64,000 bases of DNA from Crocinitomicaceae bacterium (GTDB lineage: Bacteria > Bacteroidota > Bacteroidia > Flavobacteriales_D > Crocinitomicaceae): positions 237,025 to 301,024 of the forward strand of contig JAHEMR010000005.1 of NCBI GenBank assembly GCA_024643545.1, in the 5' to 3' direction. Below, in pieces: positions 11,401-21,900 of the stretch. The notes below the pieces were generated by a model. The model did no database searches, was not told the DNA's origin, and was given only the letters and a program-made list of their open reading frames with translations. The first letter of the stretch is position 1, and every line of letters begins with the position of its first letter. A program made the translations under genes and the position numbers.

Positions 11401-12471
11401 AGTGGCTTGACAAAAACAGCGGGCTATACGTCAGGCGTGCACTTGGTGTCTAACCCGTATATGGCATACCTAGATTGGAATGCTTTAACAAAAACGAATA
11501 TTGACTCAACGTTTTATATTCGTTCTAACAACACAACGAGTAACAACATCAGTGCCTTGATTAGTTATAACTCAAGTACAAATCAATTTGCCAATACTTC
11601 AAGCGTTTCCATCACCAATGCTTCGCAAATACGTTACATCGCCCCAATGCAGTCGATTTGGGTTCGTGTAGGAGCGGCAGCATCAACAGGTTCATTAGGG
11701 ATGAATCGAAGCATGCTTTCTCACCAAACTGGAAACCCAGGATTGAAAAGCAGCACAGTTTTCCCAACCTTGGCAAGAGTCAATTTGGTAGATGGAAACC
11801 AATTCGATCAACTATTGGTGTACATGAACAGCGACATGAGTAACGAAGCGGATCAATACGATTCTGAGAAGTTACCAGTAAGTGGAACCGTTCAAGTCTA
11901 CACGATGGCATCCAACAAAAAGTTGGTGATGAATGGCTTGAAGAACAACAAGAAAAAGGTATCCGTTCCACTTTATTTGGAGTTGCCTGAATCGAAGAGC
12001 TATACCTTGAATTTGTCAGAATACGAGTTAGAAAATGGACTCATCTTACTTGAGGACAAACAAGAGGGCACCATGCAAGATTTCACTTTGTTGGAGAACT
12101 ACACGTTTTATGCAAACAGTGGCCTACTTCAAAACCGTTTTGTCTTGCACTTCATCTTACCAGATGCTGAGTTCACAACACAAGGTCCGAGCAACAGTTG
12201 GGTAGGACCAGAAACGAGCTACACCGAAGGTGGAAACGTTCAAATCACGAATGACGACCGAGGTAACATCCAAATCACTGTAGACCAACCAGAGGAGCAA
12301 AAAGTAGAAGGAAACGTAAGTGTCACAGACATGAACGGCAAAGAAGTCTACAGAGGACAACTAGACGGCATCACAACAGCAGTCGAGTTGAATGTCCCTG
12401 CCGGAATCTACTACCTCACGGTACAAAGTGGCGCCTTGTTCGAGAAGAAAAAGGTCTTTATTCGGGAGTAA
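5419..12471 (+). CDS. Giant T9SS-secreted adhesin with PATR-like repeats (type A CTD)
   Basis: A 2350-residue surface protein. A Sec signal peptide (residues ~1-20, ending GFSQS) is followed by beta-helix-like repeats, a glycine-rich domain (nt ~6300-6880) resembling one later in the window, and three passenger-associated transport repeats (nt ~7051-7165, ~7606-7710, ~7810-7935; e.g. LTKSGTGMLTLSG). Long GNITL/GGNI repeats follow to about nt 10950. A conserved module (LVSNPYMAYLDW, nt ~11440) leads to a type A T9SS C-terminal domain: VSVTDMNGKEVYRG, then PAGIYYLTVQSG and a basic KKKVFIRE tail. By analogy with known T9SS cargo it is exported through SprA and anchored at the cell surface, probably as an adhesin; there is no autotransporter barrel. 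Its last 1.45 kb is duplicated at 20555-22008. No enzyme domain is visible. Confidence 0.85.
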   Translation: MILRFIFVFLGLSISIFGFSQSLTITSTGQTGTSGTNWSISGTTLTVTGTAEVNVSVITDKLSTGAFSLVGNTTSFSVYIQTALSSSATNSLTIGASNNTGALSLRSTVSLGGSLTMIGGPVSILEALTLTGSSNLNITSINTVINATTTIGGAASIAASGNLILGTNITAGTGYPFTANGGITKTGSGTSYLFSDLITSNSAVTIAGPVLIGNFNTSNTTAEIKSNGGNISMTGALSAYTGNGRDYMALLYTNIYDADGGSVSGSTTDIYLRFNQGAHNFVGLPGLPSTISMQYLVAGGGGGGGNSSVGNYSGGGAGGGGVADGTYTYNGTPIAIFVGAGGAQNTNGSDSYLGTIKSGGGGAGGNYNYSAGLAGNGGAGYAAGGGGGGAGSNVGSGGASGGSGTQRTGGSGANCCSLTNYGGSGGGAVGNASGYNSGGTGVSSSITGIAVSYGSGGACNAWPIAKTGGGGGALGYGLVQGASGTVILRLTLSNATTLNALTPASALHLNAAAGGVTLGASVANFSSLLLTADAVSSIAGVISGSGSLTKSGTGMLTLSGNHTYTGGTTVNAGTLKLNDTYANAGYGVIIGTLTINQNGTVQLAGSPGALGWNGTYRVSTININGGTLDAISGQQHIWNLDGGLNFNGGGTVRSNGGTSNAAATSYFEWGVGNVTVTNPTAPAIIAGRINLRSDMTSLNGAASGGVIAIQVNDGVAANDLLVSAAITQTNAATITKTGAGKMTFSGVNNHTGTMTISAGVFQVGNESTTGSISGGSVVNNASILFNRSDDYSISNIISGTGTIEKLGAGILTLSGANTYTGLSTVSQGVLKLGSTTALGTSAGSTLITTGAAIDLNGQAFSTLEPLTVNGTGLSSGGALFNSSSTAASFPGPITLASASLVKCSTGNITLSGAINGAFDLSVEALTAAYTQSGIVGATTPPTSYSINTGSGATTISANTTVAGPLTVDAGQISMNSTIASSLSNAALTFRSQKFITHTGSTGLTLTTQGGNILVSANVDDASDNDALVNGYILFSYGLTINSNGGNITLGGGDALASGYALGTNVYPYEGLRVDGTINVSSGAGNIIMRGKSYAVSTTSASWGLGFWSLTTGTITSGTGTIYLDGFSQSSGSTYSSGLFSNGTLTITSANTSTDAIKLIGKGTGTASDAWGIECESALNIYATALGGGITITTSQQVADNYDAVFRGETNILAKSGPIQLLGKQGSGVANGRFYNNGNFYLGSRASTPVTTSSSNITIQYDKFDFGSTVRYVATTGAVTIQPASTSFGAEFLSSWFSWNQNSQTMSSLTLGKIGNTGNITHQTNVISAAGPISIYGGDIAVNQNLTSTLSAADVLLQATGTIAVQTNRTIQSNSGQITLRSNVNGTANSAVSSITLNSGSSLLSQGGNITLGGNFTGSQGAALYATSLNAPAILLDGGTISASGGNIKLYGKCNASYDDGIRLRGTINTTGSGNIELYGEAYGGSDGTYFFGGITFGTAAGSTLEAENGNVILSGILTNTQNTSTGAINFYRSLGSAGQTNHINILSKTGDITIFADKGTTGAYGLGHSSWGNVYFGSPSNNSYTATGDIKLTYSRLVGAGLNGFKVKTTGNVTYEPVSTSFEAAQSFPSNANYTLAESAASLTIGKPSNTADITIASAQTVPGHITVYGGTLTLSGNLTATNNGNIALYSDNALGGLSSARTITAGGTFTYAPQGTSFAAAVTYPITNLTLISGGLTIGKTGNAANITIGAATSINGPITLYGGTLALNNALTTTNTGTGNLSLNGSTLSGSSTLMVANGRTLTMNLSSNTNYAGLISGTSLNLIKDGVGTLTLPTPTALSFATMTISGGAYTLNANQQLTLTGALTNNGTFTMKDGATFVQATSGTSVTGTGTYNVEKALASNSSTWSTTSGRFWYMGVPMVSVARSGYGIPGTTTNRVWSYSEATKTYTELSDGNALLSAGTGYVHRRSTDGTLTFTATGANGLYGSDYSVSGLTKTAGYTSGVHLVSNPYMAYLDWNALTKTNIDSTFYIRSNNTTSNNISALISYNSSTNQFANTSSVSITNASQIRYIAPMQSIWVRVGAAASTGSLGMNRSMLSHQTGNPGLKSSTVFPTLARVNLVDGNQFDQLLVYMNSDMSNEADQYDSEKLPVSGTVQVYTMASNKKLVMNGLKNNKKKVSVPLYLELPESKSYTLNLSEYELENGLILLEDKQEGTMQDFTLLENYTFYANSGLLQNRFVLHFILPDAEFTTQGPSNSWVGPETSYTEGGNVQITNDDRGNIQITVDQPEEQKVEGNVSVTDMNGKEVYRGQLDGITTAVELNVPAGIYYLTVQSGALFEKKKVFIRE
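6568..6585 (+). repeat. (GGC)6 trinucleotide tract in adhesin 1
   Basis: Six uninterrupted GGC codons inside the glycine-rich domain, followed by GCT. The same (GGC)6-GCT stretch occurs at 13186-13203 in the neighbouring adhesin. Slippage would add or remove glycines without breaking the frame. Confidence 0.8.
11021..12471 (+). repeat. Direct repeat copy 1 (3' end of adhesin 1)
   Basis: This stretch is homologous over its whole length to 20555-22008, in the same orientation. Over the last 360 bp (12112-12471 against 21649-22008) there are no gaps and, by my reading, 11 differences, six of them in the last 30 bases. The five earlier ones are all silent. The distance between the copies at the 3' end is 9537 bp, a multiple of three. 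Confidence 0.9.
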
Positions 12472-12619
12472 AAACGGGTCTTTTTTCAATCGCTTTTTCC
12501 AAGCCTTTAAGTTGGTACTTGGATGCGTGTTTTCATCCGTCAAAATGAGACCGATGAATAGTCCTTTTTCAAATAAATTGACCCGCGAAAAGCCTGTTTT
12601 CCCAAAGTCTGTGGCTTAA

Positions 12620-12640
12620 AAAACTTTTAAAAAAAGTTTT
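12620..12640 (+). terminator. AT-only hairpin between the two giant adhesins
   Basis: AAAACTTTT and AAAAGTTTT form a perfect 9-bp stem with a 3-nt A loop, followed by ATTTCTT. The stem holds only one G-C pair, so it would be weak as a terminator. The rest of the 12472-12978 stretch is AT-rich and contains no convincing gene; it must hold the promoter of the second adhesin, but I find only imperfect matches to TAnnTTTG (for instance near 12715). Confidence 0.35.
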
Positions 12641-12978
12641 ATTTCTTGTGAAATTCACGTAAGTTTAACGCGAACTTAACTAAACTATTGAATGAACAAA
12701 TCATACTTCCTACGTAATTTGGATTGCTTCTAAACGAATTAGCACCACCTCATTACCTTCCCTTTCCTTGATAAATCTAGCATTTACGTACTTTCAGAAT
12801 CGTGCTGAGTACATTTAAAATGGCTTCTTTTTGATTGGAAAGTTGTATGATCACAACAACGCACTTAACTATGAATGATATGTGTAACCCCACTTCGGAA
12901 TCCGTTTTAGCAAATTCAGCGAATAAAAATGCATCCGTTCAATTGAACCATACTGCCCAACCAAAAAACACCCCTACT

Positions 12979-15900
12979 ATGTCACGTTTTAAATTATTTC
13001 GTCAAGTCACGATTTTATCTGCATTGATCTGTTTTGTTGTGAATGGTTGGGGGCAGGTGACGGACACTTACTCTACTGCCGGTACGTTTACTTGGACATG
13101 TCCTACAGGTGTTACTAGTGTAACTATTAAAGCTTGGGGTGGAGGCGGAGGTGGAGGCTATGCCACTGGGAATACTTCTTCAGCTGGCGGCGGCGGCGGC
13201 GGCGCTTTCGCCTCATCAACTGTTAGTGTAACCCCGGGTACTTCTTATACGGTAGTGGTAGGTGCTGGTGGAACAGCAGGACTTAAATCAGGACCAACTG
13301 CTGCTGGTAATGGTGGTAATTCTTCGTTTAATACAACTTCTGTTGTTGCTTCGGGGGGAACGGCAAGCGCAGGCACTACTACTGCGTTAGCAAATACTTC
13401 AGGTGGTGCAGGTGGAACCATTGCTTTATGTACTGGTACGACAAAATTTGCCGGAGGAACTGGTGGAACAGGATTAAATACTGGAACTGGAGCTGGTGGC
13501 GGTGGCGGTGGAGCTGCTGCAAGTATCTCAGCAAATGGTGCAAATGGTTCAGGAATTAATGGTGGAGTTGGAATTTCACCTGCGGGAAGTGGAGGTTCTG
13601 GCATATCAAATAGTGCAGGAAATAGTGGGCTTAGCTATGGTGGTGGTGGCTCTGGTGGCAATAGAAACGCAACTTCTAGTAATGGTAGCGCTGGAGCATC
13701 AGGAGCAATATTAATTACATATACACTACCGGCATGTTCCGGAACACCTTCTCCAGGAAACACTTTAGCCTCTGTTAATCCGGCAAGTGGTGGTTCTTCA
13801 ACCATACTTTCATTACAAAATGCCACCTCCGGCTCCGGAGTAACGTATCAATGGCAATCATCCACCAATAACTCTACTTGGGTAGATATTTCAGGTGCAA
13901 CATCTTCCACCTATTCTGCGACGCCAACGGCAGCAACATATTACAGATGTAATGTAACTTGTTCGGGTAATACGGGGACATCGAATTCGCTATTGGTAAA
14001 TGTAATATATTGTACTCCTTCAGCTACGACTACGACATACTTTATTACAGGAGTAAGTACAACAAGTGGATTAAGTAATTTCACGAATACAGGGTCTTCT
14101 TATGGCTTAAGTTCTGGGTATAGTGATTATTCTTCAACTATAAGTTGTAGTCAGTTAGCAGGTAGCTCAATTAACTTTTCTGTTGCATTGGCGGGAAATG
14201 CATCTTCTAGCACTTATTCATACGGTGTTGCTCTATGGGTAGATTGGAATAATAATTTTTCTTTTGAAACAAGTGAACGAATGTATAATTCTGCGGCTTA
14301 CATATATAGTGTTAGTAGTTCATTTGTTATTCCAGCCGGGACGGCTCCTGGTAATTATCGTATGAGGGTTGTCGCGGATTATAATGCAACATCACCTTCG
14401 GCATGTTCAATTACTTCTGGAACCTCAGGTGAATGTGAAGATTACACTTTGACCGTTCCGGCTAATTGTACTGCGCCAACGTCATTAGCAGCATCTGCGG
14501 CATCTACCGCACAAACAAGTACTACACTTGCTGCTTCCTTTACTTCAGCAGCTTCAAGTCCAACGGGATATATTGTTATACGGACATCTTCCAATTCACA
14601 ACCTAGTCCAGTAAATGGAACAGTTTATACAGTTGGTATTAATGCTATAGGATATATCGAATATGTTGGAACTTCAGCCGGTTCATGGAATTCGTCCTCA
14701 CTTCTTCCAAGTACTACTTATTATTATTGGGTGTTTTCATATAACAGCACAACTTGTAATGCTGGTCCCGTCTACAGTTCCAGCTCCACCAATTTTGCCC
14801 AAAGTACCACTTCTTGTACAGGTGCTGCGTTGGCAAATCTATCTTATACCACTTCAACTGCAAGCTATTGTTTAAATACGGCAATTATCGGCAATACTGC
14901 TACTTTGGGAACAACTTCGGGTGTGCCGACCTTTTCTATTTCACCCGCTTTACCAACAGGATTATCTTTAAGTACTTCAACTGGTGCCATTTCTGGAACA
15001 CCTACAGTGGCAGTTGCTTTAACCAACTACACCGTTACTGTGGATAATGGTTGTACAAATACAACGGCTACGTTAAATTTAGCAACACTTGCGCTTCCTA
15101 CAGCCCCAACATCTTCCGCGGGATCTAGTGCTGCTACCTACAGTTTCTCTGCAAATTGGTCTTCCGCATCAGGTGCTACTGGCTATTATTTAGATGTTGC
15201 AACGGATAATGCTTTTACATCTTTTGTTTCAGGCTTCAATAACTTGAATGTTGGTAATGTGCTTACTTATTCAGTAACGGGATTAGGATCGGGAACAAGC
15301 TACTATTACCGTTTAAGATCTACAAATGGAACCTGTTCAAGTACGAATAGTTCAACACAAACAATTACAACAACTGCTCTGACATCAATTGCAACTGGAA
15401 ATTGGAATTCAGGTTCAACATGGATTGGTGGACAAGTACCTACGTGTAGTGATAACGTAACGATCCAATCTACGCACAATGTGACCGTGAATTCTTCAAG
15501 CAATGTTTCCAGAAATTTAACGATTGCATCAGGAGGGACCCTCACTGTTGCCTCAGGAGATTTAACGGTAGGTTGTACCTTAAACAACACACCACTAACA
15601 AATAATGGAACGTTAACCGTTACTGGTGGAACCTTAAATGTGAATGGGAATGTGGTTTGCGCATCTACCTTTAATCAAAGCGGCGGAGAAATAAATATCG
15701 ATGGAAATGCAAATGGAGTTGCAGCAAATAGTGTTTTGACGGGAACAAATTTATTAAGAATCAACACTAATTTACTAAATTTAACCGGTGGTAGAATTAC
15801 CATTGTTGATCCACATGCCGGTAGTTCAACATCTGACTATTCGATTGGTTATAACACTAGTTCATTAAATTACGCTTGTGGTTCAGGACATACAACGCGA

Positions 15901-18900
15901 TTCGGCAACGGAGTTTCTACGGATGCAGGGGGTCACACTAATGGTTTCTATAACTATCTTTGGGTTGGAACTGGATATTTATCGTTAGGTAATGTTGAGG
16001 TTGATGTTTTGACTGGAACTAATAGATTCGTTAAAACGACAAGCACTATTGGTATAATGGGTAATCTTACAATAACTTCTGGGGATTATCAACTTTCTTC
16101 CACGACATATGTTGCTGGAAATATTACAAATAATGGATTTCTAACGGCTACTTCAACGCTTAATTTGGGTTCTTGGACAAACGCTACAGGTTCAGCAACA
16201 AGTAATACGCAGACTATTGCTGGTTCTGGAACATTTAGAAATGCAACCACTTCTTCTACAGCAAGTTTAACGAATTTAACCATTAACAACACAAGTTCAG
16301 GAGGTGTCACCATCTCAACACCACTTTCGATTAGTGGTACTCTAACCATGACCGCGGGTAAAATCAATACTACGGCAACCAATTTGCTGACGCTAGGTTC
16401 AACAACTGCAGCAGGGACCTTAGCTTATACCGCTGGTCAAATTGCAGGACCATTTGCACGCACATTTGCTGCAAACAGAACAGCTACGGGAACGTATGAT
16501 GTGTCCACACTTTATCCAGTCGGAGACGGAACGAATTATTTACCAATTTACATTGATCCTACGACATCTGCTTCAGGAGCAACGGTTATGCGCGGGCAGG
16601 TATTCAATACAAATTCTGGAACAGCAGGAACGGGAGTTGCATCAACACTTTCCAGCAAAAGATGGGAGGCCTTGGCGACTGTTGGATCGAGTAATTTAAC
16701 GAGTAGTTTTATTCAAATGAACGATGCAAGTATTGCAAGTGGCAATATCATCGCTCAATCCACTTCTGCATCGGGCGCTTATAACACCATTTTGCCGGCT
16801 TCAACTGTTGGTACTGGAACAATCAGAACTGCATCAGCTATTGCCGCTTCAAATTACTCAGGTTATTTCACCTATGCAGCTCCAGGACCTGCGATTACTT
16901 CTTTTACTCCAACAAGTGCGTGTCCGAATGCGGCGACAACGATTACAATCACAGGGACGAATTTGGGATCGGCAACATCGGTCACTTTAAATGGTGAAGC
17001 ATGCACGATTGTTTCAAATTCACCCTCGCAACTAGTTATAACAACAGACGCGACACCCCAAGCAGGAAATATCGTTGTGACTACTGCCGCGAATAGTGCG
17101 ACAAGTGCTACCGCAGTAAGTTTGTTTACTTTACCAACAGTTACAGCAACATCTGATGCATCTAATAATACCATCTGTTCTGGATCAAACATAACCTTGA
17201 ATGGTGGTGGTGCGAGCACTTACACATGGAATAATAGCGTTACAAATAATGTCGCATTTGCCCCAAGTTCGTCTACGACATATACCGTTACGGGAACAGA
17301 TGGAAATGGCTGTACAAATACGGCAAGCATCGCTGTAACGGTCAACCAAATTGTTTCAATCACTACTCAACCTTCAAGCCAAGCTGTTTTGCCAAATGAC
17401 AATGTTATTTTCTCAGTGAGCGCAACCGGTTCTGGACTGGCGTACCAATGGCAAGAAAACACAGGTTCAGGCTGGAATGCAATAACAAATGGGGGAATTT
17501 ATTCTGGTGCAACAACAAGTACATTGACCCTTACAGGTGTGACTTCATCGAATAGTGGTTATCAATACCAATGCGTTGTATCTGGTACTGCACCTTGTTT
17601 GAATGTGACTTCAAGTTCTGCTACATTGACCATCAGTTCTACAGCCATTTCTGTGCAGCCAGTGAATCAAACCATCTGTGTAACAGCAGGAACAGCAAGT
17701 TTTAGCATTACTACCACCGGTACAACCCCAACGTATCAATGGCAGGTTTCAACGAACGGAGGTAGCTCTTGGACGGATATCCTTAATGAAAACGCAGCAA
17801 CATTAGCACTTTCTGGATTATTAGTTTCAAACAGTAATAACTTATACCGCTGTAGTTTAAATAGTGGTTCAATTTATAGTAATAGTGCACTCTTAACAGT
17901 AAACGCAGCAAGTGTAGCTGGCACAGTCAGTGCGGACCAAGGTATTTGTTCAAACGCTTCTGCAACAAATATTACCTTATCTGGAAATACGGGAACCATT
18001 CAATGGCAAGTTTCTTCTGATAACAGTAGTTTTGCAGATATTGCCAATGCCACAGCTTCTCCTTTGACAGCAGCACAAATTGGATCCTTGTCGGCAACCC
18101 GTTATTACCGTGCTGTGGTAACAAATGGTGTGTGTAGCGCGGCAAATTCAGCAGCAGTTACCATTACGGTAACCACTGCACCAAATGCTGGAACATTATC
18201 CGGAACACAAGCGGTTTGTGTTGGTGCAACAACCAGTTTTAGTTCGAATGGCGATACAGGTGGCGCTTGGAGCTCAAGTAACGCTTCAAATGCTTCCATT
18301 AACTCATCTGGAACAGTAACAGGAGTTGCGGCAGGTTCAGCAACAATGACCTATACCGTTACAGGGACGGGTGGGTGCGCGAATGCAACTGCGACTAGAA
18401 CTGTAACAGTAAATGCGAATCCAACAATCACTTCTGCAACTGCGAGTCCGTCTACAATATGTGCAGGAAGTTCAGTTAGTTTGAGCGCGGCATATGGAAC
18501 TAATACAATTGCCTCATCAGCAAGAACGGCACCTGCTGCAATCGCTAATACTACTCCTTCCAACTATGGTTTAGTATTTAACGTTACAACGGCTTTTACG
18601 TTAAATTCAGTAGATCTTTTTAACGGCACCACAAGTTCGGGTACGTTTACCATTCAACTTCAAAATAGTTCTGGAACAGCTTTACAAACATCAGCTTCCT
18701 TTACAATTCCGGCAGGTACAGGTGTAATTGGAACAACTGTGCCATATACCGCTTCTTTAGGTTGGAGTATACCAGTTGGAACGGGATATAGACTCCTCGT
18801 AACAACGGGAACGGCTAGTTTAGTAAGAGAATTGTCTTTGGGAGGATTCCCATATTCAATTGGATCTGTTGGATCTATTACGAATGGATATATCAGTGGT

Positions 18901-21900
18901 ACTAGTACTACGTATTATTATTTATATAATTGGAATGTTACAGCTTTTATCGATCAGTCAAGTTCTTATAATTGGTCCTGGAATACATCTCCAACTGTTG
19001 CAACAACGACAGGAACAACAACAGCAGTGAATAACACCAGTTCGGCGATCAATCAAACGTATACGGTGACAGCCACGAATGCTTCAACAGGTTGCTCGAA
19101 TACGGCAACCACATCGGCAATTACGATTAATACAGTTCCATCTTCACCAAGTGCAAACAACACCTCGATTTGTGGTCCGCAAAATGCAACCTGCTCTGTA
19201 ACCGGAAGTAGTACAGTTGGAAACACCTTCAAATGGTATACCGTTTCTACTGGGGGAACAGCAATCTCCGGACAAACGGGGGCAACATTGAATGCTTACC
19301 TTATTTCATCAACAACATCGCTTTATGTATCGGAGGCTAATGCAAATTGTGAAAGTGCTAGGGTAGAGGTAATTCAAACGGTTACTAATCCACCAACAGT
19401 TACCGCGTCGGTATCAAGTGCTACAATTTGTGCAGGTGCAAGTACAACACTTTCTGCGAGTAGTTCCAATGCCGGGTATACCTATTCTTGGAATAACAGT
19501 GGAGGATCTGGCGCATCAGTTACTGTTTCACCAAGTGCGTCAACTACCTATACAGTTACAGGTACGGATGCAAGTAATGGTTGTATTGCAACGTCTACAG
19601 TTTCTGTCAGTGTAAATCCTATTCCTACAAATGTTACGGCAAATGCTAGTTCTACAACAATTTGTAGTGGATCTAGTGCAGACCTATCAGCAACGTCAAC
19701 ATCAAATTCCGCACAAATTACGACAACTGCTTCAGAAAATTTCGATTCAGGTTTACCGTCGGGATGGGCTGTTGTACAAAATGGCTCCGGAAATCTTTGG
19801 GCGCAGACGACGTCTACAACGTACGTTTCACCTTATTCAGGAGCTGGAATGCTTCAGTATATTTACAACTCAACAAACGCTGCTAATACGTACACGATTT
19901 CTTCAGGATATTCTTTAAATGCTGGAATAACCTATACGATTAATTTTTATGAAATAACAGGGTCTTGGAACGAAAAATTAAAATTGACCGTTGGTACTGC
20001 TCAAACCGCGGCGGCACAGAGCACGGTAATTGCTAATTATCCAGGACATCAAGTAACTACTTGGACATTGAGAACAAATACGTTTACTCCTACTACAAAC
20101 GGAGTATACTATTTTGGTATATATGCTTATTCCGCCTCCAATCAATATATTATTGGGGTTGACAACTTTTCAATTACATGTCCTACTCCGTCAACGTACT
20201 CATGGACTTCTACCCCTAGTGGATTTACATCAAGTGCCCAAAATCCAACAGGAATTAGTCCAACTCAGAATACAACTTATACCGTTACTGCTACAAATAC
20301 AGCTGGATGCAGTGCTAGCGCTAACGTCCTAATCACCGTTAACCAACCAACCCTTACATGGACGGGTGCTACCTCTACGGACCCAACGGATCCAACTAAC
20401 TGGAATCCAGTGGCACTTCCTTGTCCAGTTGCGGACATCACCGTGCCAGGTGGCTTGACAAATTATCCGATTTACACTTCCAATTTAACCATTAGCAGTG
20501 GTGGCTCATATACCTTACAAGCAGGTGCGCAACTTACGGTAAACGGAACCCTCACCAACAACGGAACCTTTACCCTGCAAGACGGAGCAACCTTTGTTCA
20601 AGGAACAAGTGGAACTAGTATTGCTGGAACAGGTACATACAACGTACAAAAAGCATTAACAGATAACAGTTCAACATGGTCAACTACAAGCGGACGTTTC
20701 TGGTACATGGGTGTACCAATGGTCAATGTAGCAAGAAGTAGTTACGGAGCACCGGATGTGAATGCTAACCGTCTGTGGTCGTACACAGAATCGAGCAAAT
20801 CATACACCGAATTAAGCGATGGAACTGCTTTGTTATCTGCGGGAACAGGATATGTTCACCGCCGTTCAACAGATGGAACACTTACCTTTACTGCAACCGG
20901 TGCGAATGGCTTGTATGGTTCAAACTACACCGCTAGTGGCTTGACAAAAACAGCAGGCTACACTTCTGGTGTGAACTTGGTTTCTAACCCATACATGGCT
21001 TATTTAGATTGGGATGCGGTTTATAATGCGTCGACGAACATTGATCCAACGTTCTACATTCGTTCGAATAATGTGGCAGGTGGAGACATTAGTGCTTTGA
21101 TTAGCTATAATGGAAGCACACAAAATTATACCAATACCTCAAGTGTAACGATCACCAATGCTTCACAAATCCGCTACATTGCTCCAATGCAATCCGTTTG
21201 GGTAAAAGTTGGGACGTCAGGTTCAACAGGTACAGTAAATATGAATCGTACAATGCTTTCTCACCAAACTGGAAATGGCTTGAAAAGCAGCACGGTCTTC
21301 CCAACCTTGGCAAGAGTGAACTTGGTAGATGGAAACCGCTTCGATCAACTATTGGTGTACATGAACAGCGACATGAGCAACGAAGTAGATCTATACGATT
21401 CAGAGAAGTTGCCAGTAAGTGGAACCGTTCAATTGTACACGATGGCATCGAACAAAAAGTTGGTGATGAACGGTTTGAAAAACAACAAGAAAAAGGTATC
21501 CGTTCCACTTTATCTAGAGTTGCCTGAATCGAAGAGCTATACCTTGAATTTAGCAGATTACGTGTTAGACAATGGACTCATCTTACTAGAGGACAAACAA
21601 GAGGGAACCATGCAGGATTTCACCTTGCTAGGAAGTTACACGTTCTATGCAAACAGTGGCCTACTTCAAAACCGTTTTGTCTTGCACTTCATCTTACCAG
21701 ATGCTGAGTTCACAACACAGGGTCCGAGCAACAGTTGGGTAGGACCAGAAACGAGCTACACCGAAGGCGGAAACGTTCAAATCACGAATGACGACCGAGG
21801 TAACATCCAAATCACTGTAGACCAACCGGAGGAGCAAAAAGTAGAAGGAAACGTAAGTGTCACAGACATGAACGGCAAAGAAGTCTACAGAGGACAACTA

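Noticed and set aside
12392..12619. Frame overlapping the 3' end of adhesin 1
   Set aside because: Out-of-frame shadow of the conserved CTD; the corresponding frame is not preserved after the second repeat copy.
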